Shown here piece after piece: positions 8,031 through 13,977 of a stretch of DNA of 22,271 nucleotides. This DNA is from Dehalococcoidales bacterium (GTDB lineage: Bacteria; Chloroflexota; Dehalococcoidia; Dehalococcoidales; Fen-1064): positions 1 to 22,271 of the forward strand of contig JAQTOJ010000004.1 in the NCBI GenBank assembly GCA_028713395.1. Direction: 5' to 3'. The notes below the pieces were generated by a model. The model ran no database searches and was not told the origin of the DNA. It worked only from the letters and a program-made list of their open reading frames with translations. The stretch's first letter is position 1. Every line of letters starts with the position of its first letter. A program made the position numbers and the translations under genes.

Positions 8031-8264
8031 TCACACCCCCCTTATGAGCGCGTAAGCCAGGTAGATGGCGATAATACTTATCAAGTCGAACACCAAGGAT
8101 AGAAACACGGGCATATTTTCCAGTTGAAAACTCATCAGCGCACCAACATAGCCTAAAATATCCCCACCACTCACAGCGGGCGTATCAATGTTCACTGCCG
8201 CCCCCATCAATCCCACGCACATAATGATGATAACGCAGCCTATAAATGCATCCAGTTTTGACAT
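8031..8264 (-). CDS. Small phage membrane protein, 77 aa (pVI-like candidate)
   Basis: The real start is the ATG at 8262-8264 (MSKLDAFIGCVIIIMCVGLM), two bases past the TAG of the large surface protein. The longer upstream frame only runs over that gene. The 77 residues hold an N-terminal helix, a polar stretch (NIDTPAVSGGD) and two more hydrophobic stretches, VGALMSF and PVFLSLVFDLISIIAIYLAYAL. Position right after the adsorption-type protein and before the assembly ATPase matches pVI of filamentous phages. This is inferred from topology and order only. Confidence 0.65.
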   Translation of the reverse strand: MSKLDAFIGCVIIIMCVGLMGAAVNIDTPAVSGGDILGYVGALMSFQLENMPVFLSLVFDLISIIAIYLAYALIRGV

Positions 8265-8266
8265 AC

Positions 8267-10420
8267 CTACTCGCTCCCGCCGTGTGCCGGTCTCAGAGAT
8301 TTCCAGAGAATCAATCCAAATACGATGGCCACTGGAATAACAATTATAGGGTTCAGCCAGCCCATTGCAATGGCCGCGACAAACACGATCACCATCATTA
8401 GTACCCCAAGCCATTTCATTATTTTTTCTTTTACAAATAGGATTACGACAAATATAATCGCTTCTAACACCAACACAACCAATGCTTTACTACCGTTATC
8501 TTTCATTCCATGGGTGTCAGCGAGAGTATTTACTTTGTCCACGAGATTTTCTTTATTCGTCCCGGATGCACTGATTGCCGTCATGAACTTAACACGCTGT
8601 TTAAATTCATAGGTTATATCTGAATCTGTTAACGTCAAAAAAGCGTACTTATAACCAACGTCACCTGAAGCATTCAATTCAACGTTTGTAGTACCCCCTG
8701 ATATGGTGCCGGTTTTTGTCTCGAATGTATTCGTAGTGTTAAAGTCCCTAATCTCCAAGGTATAATCCGGCATTGTAGTAATCGCGCCGGTATTGCCACT
8801 AATTAGAATCGTAGCTTTTACCGTTTCACCCATTCCGTATTTAGTTTTGTCTAGTTTCAGTGTTATAGTGTCCTCAACATTCGGCACGTACCAGAATGAC
8901 GAATGAGTCAATGAGTATTCGCCAACCCCTGTCTGGTATATCACCGGCTGGTAAAATCCGTAATTAGCTGTCACAAGCGTTTTTGAGAGGTCTATAATCA
9001 AGCCGTCTTTATCATCAAATCCGGTTGCCGACCCATCCATAACAAATATTACGAATCGCCAGCCTAATAAATTGTTAGCATCAGAATCATTTTTAAAATA
9101 GTTGGTTTTCAAATACTGTAGTGTCTCTGAGTAAACAGCATCGGCATCGTCGCCGTTGTGCCATAGTTGCAACTCGTAATCATCCAGATTAGCCCCGGTT
9201 ATTGATGTTTTATAAAATACCTTAAAAGGCTCGTTTGATTTAACCTGGAAATCAGAAAATGGACGGCTGTAATGTGGATATGTGCTATAAATTGAAAGGG
9301 TTTCGCCGGTGGCCCATTCATCAGATGGCGGTTTAGGAGATATATAACCCCAATCCGTTGAATGGCCATCATTCAACACCACGCGGAAATAGTTATCTGT
9401 ATTTTCCGGTACGTCTACATACCAATAGAAATTGCCGTCTACCCTGATCGAATCTTTTATTGTTTTAACGATTGTTCCATTACCGTCAACCAACGAAGCG
9501 TCTACCACCGCACCGCTTTGTCCCTGAAATAAAAATCCTAGTTTTTCGTCTGCAAAAGCGCAACGCGGAGAAATCCAACTTACGCCGCTAACCGTTTCGG
9601 TATCATCTACCAAAACGTCTACACCGGCATTACTTCCTCCATCATATACACGATCTTCCGCACCTGAAACGTACCCAAAAATAACTTGAGGCGGATGAAA
9701 ATTACCAGCCGGATAGTTAGTTGATTCGAAACTCACAGTATCCGCTTTTGATGTTACATATAGCGGGATGACATTCATGCCAGCATACGTTGACATGATG
9801 TAGACAGAAACATATTTTTTACTACGATCAAATCCGGTTTGCAGATAATCGGTCATGATATTGAATTCCATCCAGTCACCAACGGAATAATCTTCTTGAG
9901 CCTCTACACTCGATATTCTGGTAACTGCCCCTTGTTTCCAGTTATAAGTATCCCCCGATGCCGGATACCCGTTTGTCTGGTCTGTAGGCGGTTTTGATTT
10001 ATATATCGCGTAATATAAAGGTTGAGATGTTTCGTTACTCATACCAAATATCTTTGCTCTAACGGTAATATATTGAATTGTGGCGTCATCCGGTATAGTG
10101 GAAATATCAATGACGAAACAGCCTATTTTCACGTTCCACTGATTAGCCGTTGCTGTAGCATATAAGCCCGATGAAAAAAAAGAACCGCCAACTACATTTT
10201 GAAAAGCACCAGCGGCATTGCCATTCCAGAAATTTGTCCAGGTTGCGGTCGTTGTTGAAAATTGTCCTACCCTATTGTCTACAGTTGGTGATATCGTTAC
10301 TTCAGTAACCGCCGTAGCTTCAACCGGCTTAGGTAAAATTAACATTCCTGTGAAAACAATTGTAAATATTTCAAAGGATATACAAATCCAAGCAACTAAA
10401 CGATGAAGATATATGTTCAC
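8267..10420 (-). CDS. Large surface protein, putative adsorption (pIII-like) protein
   Basis: The protein has 717 residues. The start chosen is the GTG at 10418-10420, eight bases after AGGGG; a GTG three codons earlier overlaps that site. The N-terminus is a signal peptide (hydrophobic AWICISFEIFTIVFTGMLIL, then PKPVEATA). The ectodomain of about 600 residues is beta-rich. Its first 230 residues resemble a jelly-roll, DNRLRE-like module (CFVIDISTIPDDATIQYI). Ig-like strands follow, including TITLKLDKTKYGMGETVKA. The C-terminus has three hydrophobic helices, about residues 640-705, and ends GGSE. Location between coat protein and small membrane genes and the secreted, anchored layout fit the receptor-binding pIII role. 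Three C-terminal helices instead of one are unusual. A host-derived surface protein is the alternative. Confidence 0.7.
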   Translation of the reverse strand: MNIYLHRLVAWICISFEIFTIVFTGMLILPKPVEATAVTEVTISPTVDNRVGQFSTTTATWTNFWNGNAAGAFQNVVGGSFFSSGLYATATANQWNVKIGCFVIDISTIPDDATIQYITVRAKIFGMSNETSQPLYYAIYKSKPPTDQTNGYPASGDTYNWKQGAVTRISSVEAQEDYSVGDWMEFNIMTDYLQTGFDRSKKYVSVYIMSTYAGMNVIPLYVTSKADTVSFESTNYPAGNFHPPQVIFGYVSGAEDRVYDGGSNAGVDVLVDDTETVSGVSWISPRCAFADEKLGFLFQGQSGAVVDASLVDGNGTIVKTIKDSIRVDGNFYWYVDVPENTDNYFRVVLNDGHSTDWGYISPKPPSDEWATGETLSIYSTYPHYSRPFSDFQVKSNEPFKVFYKTSITGANLDDYELQLWHNGDDADAVYSETLQYLKTNYFKNDSDANNLLGWRFVIFVMDGSATGFDDKDGLIIDLSKTLVTANYGFYQPVIYQTGVGEYSLTHSSFWYVPNVEDTITLKLDKTKYGMGETVKATILISGNTGAITTMPDYTLEIRDFNTTNTFETKTGTISGGTTNVELNASGDVGYKYAFLTLTDSDITYEFKQRVKFMTAISASGTNKENLVDKVNTLADTHGMKDNGSKALVVLVLEAIIFVVILFVKEKIMKWLGVLMMVIVFVAAIAMGWLNPIIVIPVAIVFGLILWKSLRPAHGGSE

Positions 10421-10489
10421 AGCATCCACCCCTATTTTTTTATCGTGCGTTTATGGTAACCGCACCCCACCACACCACTCACCGGGCGT

Positions 10490-10786
10490 TTAGAAGTTAC
10501 CGATCTTGAATTTGCGTACCACGAAGAATAATCCGGCGACGGCAACCCCAATGCCGCAGAGAGTTAGCAAAATCGGCCAGAAAGCCTGAAAGGTTTCAGT
10601 TCCGGCGTCAGTTTGCGTTAATGCGGCAACATCGGTACCGGTACTGGCTAATGTCGGCCATAAGGCAACGGCAGCTTTGGCGATGATTACGATGCCGCAA
10701 ATACCGCCAACGATTCCCATTACAATACCGTTGGCTTTACCGGACTGATTTTTCAGGAACATGGCAAATCTACTTTTCTTGTTCAT
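10490..10786 (-). CDS. Major coat protein, pVIII-like
   Basis: The 98-residue precursor has the pVIII layout. A basic start (MNKKSRF, KNQSGK) is followed by a long hydrophobic signal segment at 19-41 with AKA or AVA as signal peptidase sites, cutting after residue 38 or 41. The mature chain is 57-60 residues: an acidic and polar N-terminal part (STGTDVAALTQTDAGTE), one membrane helix at about 71-90, and a basic tail, RKFKIGNF, that would face the DNA. GTGAGGT precedes the ATG at proper distance. It lies directly downstream of the ssDNA-binding protein gene and upstream of the surface protein, the usual inovirus order. Confidence 0.8.
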   Translation of the reverse strand: MNKKSRFAMFLKNQSGKANGIVMGIVGGICGIVIIAKAAVALWPTLASTGTDVAALTQTDAGTETFQAFWPILLTLCGIGVAVAGLFFVVRKFKIGNF

Positions 10787-10838
10787 TTTTTACCTCACTT
10801 TTGTTATTGATAACGCCGTATCGACCACCAGCGTCTTT

Positions 10839-11222
10839 TCAGCTTAAAGTCATGACATCGACAGGCTCATTGTTTTCAATGAGTTTGACGATTTTAGGTT
10901 TCCACTCAAAATGGGATTTTCCCTGATACTCGTGGAAGCGTAAATTGCCCTTTTCAAGGCTAACGAAGCTTTGTTTTTTGATGTGTTTTTCGCATTGTTC
11001 GGCGAGTTTTCCGAACACGGTTACTTTGAACCAGATAACGGCTTTTTGTTTGTAGCCGTTATCATCCAGGACGACCTGTTTGTTTTCGTCGAGAATGTAA
11101 TCGCCTTTTAGTGTGGTCATGAATTCAACGACAGGCGAACCATCCGGCATTTTTCTTTTTTCCGGATCTTTGGTAACATAGACAGTCAGAGTCCCATCTA
11201 GCCCTTGTGTGATTTTGTACAT
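10839..11222 (-). CDS. Single-stranded DNA-binding protein (OB fold), phage-type
   Basis: The 127-residue protein has the strand pattern and motifs of OB-fold ssDNA-binding proteins: VTKDPEKRKMPDGSPVVEF, then AVIWFKVTVFGKLAEQCEKH, then KKQSFVSLEKGNLRFHEYQG and a final FEWKPKIVKLIE. This is the SSB/PriB layout (strand 'wfkvtvfgklAE', then 'GqfVsveGnLr'). It lacks the long disordered tail and the acidic tip of housekeeping SSB. In filamentous phages such a protein coats the single strand before packaging. It is the first gene of the minus-strand operon, with AGAGGTG before the ATG and a promoter about 50 bp upstream. Confidence 0.8.
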   Translation of the reverse strand: MYKITQGLDGTLTVYVTKDPEKRKMPDGSPVVEFMTTLKGDYILDENKQVVLDDNGYKQKAVIWFKVTVFGKLAEQCEKHIKKQSFVSLEKGNLRFHEYQGKSHFEWKPKIVKLIENNEPVDVMTLS

Positions 11223-11266
11223 AGCGCACCTCTTAAATTATTTCGGCTTTTATTACCGTTAAGAGG

Positions 11267-11294
11267 ATTTTATAGGAATAAAGTACTATGTCAA
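11267..11294 (-). promoter_or_regulatory. Main promoter of the phage operon
   Basis: On the minus strand a perfect TTGACA (11289-11294) and TAAAAT (11267-11272) are separated by 16 bp. They point at the ssDNA-binding protein gene, whose ATG is about 45 bp further on, so the expected transcript covers all ten phage genes down to rep. Confidence 0.65.
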
Positions 11295-11330
11295 TAACTT
11301 ATACGTAATATATGGCAGTATTGACAGATG

Positions 11331-11382
11331 TGGTATAATTGACTTATTACAAATTAAGGAGGTTTATTTCGTGCGTGGCTAG
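11331..11382 (+). promoter_or_regulatory. Plus-strand extended -10 promoter with a three-codon leader ORF
   Basis: TGGTATAAT at 11331-11339 is a perfect extended -10 element. About 15-20 bases into the expected transcript AAGGAGG (11356-11362) stands eight bases before GTG CGT GGC TAG (11371-11382), a start and stop enclosing only three codons. Whether this is a real minimal ORF, a leader, or chance is open. TTGACA at 11321-11326 with TATTAC 18 bp on is an alternative promoter reading. Confidence 0.4.
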
Positions 11383-11449
11383 GCTCACAACCTGCGAACT
11401 ATTTCGTTTACTATATGTTATGTCAATACGCTATAGGCACAAATAAACC
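11361..11449. repeat. Long-range inverted repeat in the phage non-coding region
   Basis: GGTTTATTT-C-GTGC (11361-11374) pairs with GCAC-AAATAAACC (11437-11449): 13 pairs with one bulge around a loop of about 60 bases. It lies in the main non-coding region beside the operon promoter. In filamentous phages such hairpins serve as packaging signal, origin or attachment structure; which one applies here cannot be told. Confidence 0.45.
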
Positions 11450-11456
11450 CAAAACG

Positions 11457-11486
11457 TTGACTTTTACCATTTTTGCGCGCTATTAT
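11457..11486 (+). promoter_or_regulatory. Promoter of the TIGR04076-type gene
   Basis: TTGACT (11457-11462) and TATTAT (11481-11486) are 18 bp apart, each one base from consensus. The start codon is 26 bp downstream of the -10 element. Confidence 0.6.
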
Positions 11487-11512
11487 CTACCAAATACCTG
11501 CCGGAGGGTTTT

Positions 11513-11785
11513 ATGGACAAACCGCAGACCTACAAAGTGCGCATCCGGGTGATCAGCCAAAAAGGCGCCTGCAAATACGGCGCGAAACTCGGCGATGAAT
11601 GGATTGTCGATGGATTGGTGCCCGCGGGAGTATGTTTAGGCGCCTGGTCGAACATCTACCCCAATTTAAGGCTGCTCCGTTACGGCGGCGTCATGCCGCA
11701 ATACCCTGACCCGGATATTATCAAGATCGTTTGCCCGGACATCGATAACCCGGTGATTTTCGAACTGAAACGATTAAGAGAATAA
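11513..11785 (+). CDS. TIGR04076 family protein
   Basis: The 90-residue protein has the pattern of the TIGR04076 family found in many anaerobes: YKVRIRVISQKGAC at the start, GDEWIVDGLVPAGVCLGAW, then LRLLRYGGVMP and a closing CPDIDNPVIFELKRLRE. Function of the family is not established to my knowledge; conserved Cys suggest metal binding or redox. GGAGGG precedes the ATG and it has its own promoter. It is clearly GC-richer than the genes on both sides, so it looks like host DNA caught between the phage non-coding region and the second GIY-YIG fragment, or cargo from a GC-rich relative. Confidence 0.75.
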   Translation: MDKPQTYKVRIRVISQKGACKYGAKLGDEWIVDGLVPAGVCLGAWSNIYPNLRLLRYGGVMPQYPDPDIIKIVCPDIDNPVIFELKRLRE

Positions 11786-11819
11786 CCCGATACTATTATG
11801 TAAACCTAAGTGATTGGCT

Positions 11820-11942
11820 ACCCGGGAGTTGTCCATCAAACGCGAAGCAGAATTAAAAGAAATCGAAAAGAAAAACCACCGTGAGATATTACGCTTAATT
11901 AACGGATTCCATGATCTGATCCGTGAGTTAAATTTCGACTAA
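11820..11942 (+). pseudogene. GIY-YIG gene 3' remnant, copy 2
   Basis: Forty codons plus TAA encode TRELSIKREAELKEIEKKNH and onward to LIRELNFD. The fragment differs from copy 1 (773-895) at 18 of 123 bases, mostly silent third positions, and both begin at the same ACCCGGGA. An in-frame TGA stands three codons upstream of the first shared codon (11811-11813). A TTG between (11814-11816) could start a 42-residue peptide, but no good ribosome site is seen. It sits just before the XRE-ImmA/DUF4411 pair, as copy 1 sits just before the NACHT gene. Confidence 0.8.
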
Positions 11943-12075
11943 TTATTTTCTATTTATACATCAACATTTAGCGTATATTTTTAATTAGTTCTTCAGTTAA
12001 TATACTTTTGTTTATTTGACTTTTCTGTTATATCTGTTTTATTATTCATCGCAGATTGTTTTGAATGAGTGTTTT

Positions 12076-13263
12076 ATGACTATACCTGTTACCACCGAAA
12101 TACAGAATAATTCTGAAAATCGTGTTCAACTGAACAATCCCCATATACTTACTTGGGCACGTGAAGAACTAAACTTAACTACTGATATGGTGGCTAACCA
12201 TTTAAAAAAACCTGTGTCTTTAATCGAGGCTTGGGAAAAAGGGAGTGAATTTCCTACATTCCGACAACTCTCAGACTTAGCTAATTATTATAAACGTCCT
12301 ATTGCTGTATTCTTTTTCTCTAGCTTACCACCCAAATTTTTAAAACCTATTGACCATAGAACACTTCCTGGCCATTTGGCTGGTCATTACTCACGCGAAA
12401 CTCTACTAGCCTATAGACAAGTTGCAGACATGCTGCATCAGGCGCACGACTTATTTAATGAATTGGATGTCGATATTTCATTTTCGTTGCCTCATTGGAA
12501 AATGACTGATGATCCAGATAAAAAAGCTCTAGAACTTCGTTCTATTCTCGGTATTTCTGTTGAGGAACAGATTAAATCATTCTCCAAATATAATATTGCT
12601 CTTGATCGATGGAGAGATGTTTTATTTGACCATGGTATAATCGTGCGTGTTTGCGAAATGCCCATATCTGATGCTAGAGCTTTTTGTTTGCTTCTAGGTA
12701 ACTTAGCAGGCATTGGTTTATCTAATGAAGACAAAGACCACGGCCGTATTTTTTCTCTTTTTCATGAGGTATGTCATATTTGTCTTGATATACCCGGGGT
12801 TAGCGGGATAACTACTAGTCGCCGAAACAAAAATACAAATCTAGAACAATATTGTGACCGATTTGCTGCAGCTTTTCTTTTGCCCGCTTCTAGTTCAGAA
12901 GTTTGTGAAAAACTTGACCTTTTCCAAGACTCAACAATTGATTACTTTGATATTGCACAAGCTGTTGCGAAAAAATTTAAAGTAAGTAAATACGTTGTCC
13001 TTCGAAGAGCGTTTGACCTTTGTAAAATTTCTTCTAGCAATTATTGGGACACTGTTCTAGATTGGCGAAAACAAGATTACATTTTCTATTCGAAGAAGAA
13101 GAAAAGAAATGGTGGCTTAGATTATAATGTAAATGAGATTAGTCATATAGGAAAACGTTTTGTTACACTTGTTATGAGAGCTTTTCAAAGTGAACATCTT
13201 TCCTCCTTGGATGCTAACAGGATTTTGGGTATAGATCCTATTGTAGTTGAACGGAATATGTAA
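12076..13263 (+). CDS. XRE-type HTH plus ImmA/IrrE metallopeptidase, probable antitoxin/regulator
   Basis: The start chosen is the ATG at 12076 (MTIPVTTEIQNNSENRV); a frame open to 12016 has a phenylalanine-rich, unlikely leader. The protein has 395 residues. Residues about 22-85 form an XRE helix-turn-helix (LTWAREELNLTTDMVANHL ... EKGSEFPTFRQLSDLANYYKRP). The M78 ImmA/IrrE peptidase domain follows with zinc motif HEVCH (H230, E231, H234) and EQYCDRFAAAFLLP, whose Glu (257) is the likely third ligand. Proteins of this type cleave or antagonise repressors and are paired with toxins; the neighbour DUF4411 gene begins seven bases after the stop. It is AT-rich. The first Shine-Dalgarno is weak (GAGTG). 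Confidence 0.8.
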   Translation: MTIPVTTEIQNNSENRVQLNNPHILTWAREELNLTTDMVANHLKKPVSLIEAWEKGSEFPTFRQLSDLANYYKRPIAVFFFSSLPPKFLKPIDHRTLPGHLAGHYSRETLLAYRQVADMLHQAHDLFNELDVDISFSLPHWKMTDDPDKKALELRSILGISVEEQIKSFSKYNIALDRWRDVLFDHGIIVRVCEMPISDARAFCLLLGNLAGIGLSNEDKDHGRIFSLFHEVCHICLDIPGVSGITTSRRNKNTNLEQYCDRFAAAFLLPASSSEVCEKLDLFQDSTIDYFDIAQAVAKKFKVSKYVVLRRAFDLCKISSSNYWDTVLDWRKQDYIFYSKKKKRNGGLDYNVNEISHIGKRFVTLVMRAFQSEHLSSLDANRILGIDPIVVERNM

Positions 13264-13269
13264 TGTAAT

Positions 13270-13812
13270 ATGGTACATAAAGTAGTTTACGATTATTACA
13301 GTGTGGATGCCGGTATTCTTATGAGAATGAAGGATATGTTGCCACATGATGTATTCCAACCAGCTTGGGACGAAATCAGTCGTCTTGCACTAGAGGGTAA
13401 ATGGAAAATATTCGATGTTGTTGCTAGTGAAGTTCATGGTGATTTTATCCAGAAATGGCTCGCCGATAACAGTTCAGCCGTCGTAAAATTTAACCCTACA
13501 ATAAACTCCTATATTAACAAACTCATGCAAGAGCTGCAAAAGCGTAATATGACTCTTGTTGACCCAGAAAGCCTAAAAAATAATGGTGATCCGTTTGTTA
13601 TAATGCTTGCTCTTTATCTTGAAGGACGCGATCCGGACAATCTTCTTGTAAAAAATAATAAAACTTGTTGTGTTTTAACTAGAGAAGAACTTAAATCAAA
13701 CAAGGTTAATATACCATCAGTATGCGAAATTTTTCATATTCCTCACATGACTCTACATGAATTTATGAAGCATCATGGTTGGGAAATCAACCTAACTGTT
13801 CATAATCCTTGA
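13270..13812 (+). CDS. DUF4411 PIN-like protein, probable toxin
   Basis: The 180-residue protein matches DUF4411 (PF14367), a PIN-like family commonly encoded next to XRE-ImmA genes. Features seen: YYSVDAGILMRMKDMLPHDV with the first acidic residue (D13), VFQPAWDEI, then NNGDPFVIMLAL with the second acidic site, TCCVLTREE, and the family ending NIPSVCEIFHIPHMTLHEFM. PIN-fold proteins are usually ribonucleases, and with the upstream XRE-ImmA gene it would form a type II toxin-antitoxin or defence module. Activity and target are inferred. The gene is convergent with a degraded rep tail 25 bp downstream, just as NACHT is with intact rep. Confidence 0.75.
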   Translation: MVHKVVYDYYSVDAGILMRMKDMLPHDVFQPAWDEISRLALEGKWKIFDVVASEVHGDFIQKWLADNSSAVVKFNPTINSYINKLMQELQKRNMTLVDPESLKNNGDPFVIMLALYLEGRDPDNLLVKNNKTCCVLTREELKSNKVNIPSVCEIFHIPHMTLHEFMKHHGWEINLTVHNP

Positions 13813-13836
13813 TAGGACTTAGCTTATCGTTACCCT

Positions 13837-13891
13837 CCATCCTCTCCAGCACATCCTTACAAATATTCCTTTAATTAATCACTGTTTTCAA
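13837..13891 (-). pseudogene. Relic of the phage rep gene 3' end
   Basis: This stretch aligns without gaps to 4993-5047 inside rep (44 of 55 bases identical, the last 19 identical). Read in the rep frame it gives LKTVIN-stop-RNICKDVLERM against LKTVINSENFYNDVLDRM, 12 of 18 residues the same, so it is a coding relic with a stop. Homology ends at 13891, where apparent host DNA begins. It shows that another rep-bearing element once ended here. Confidence 0.75.
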
Positions 13892-13911
13892 ACTTTTGCA
13901 TCGCAGTCATA

Positions 13912-13953
13912 CAAAAAGAAATCCCGTGCCCTCTCTAAATCAGGCACGGGATT
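13912..13953 (-). terminator. Rho-independent terminator of the DUF4349 gene
   Basis: AATCCCGTGCC (13920-13930) and GGCACGGGATT (13943-13953) form an 11-bp perfect stem with a 12-base loop. On the minus strand it is followed by a T-rich run (complement of 13912-13918). It lies 25 bp past the DUF4349 stop. Confidence 0.85.
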
Positions 13954-13977
13954 CTTAATTTTCACTTACCTGTCAGG

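Noticed and set aside
11811..11942. A short stand-alone gene starting at TTG 11814
   Set aside because: No ribosome site is convincing, and the product is only the tail helix of a GIY-YIG protein. The parallel with 773-895, which has no start at all, favours a remnant.
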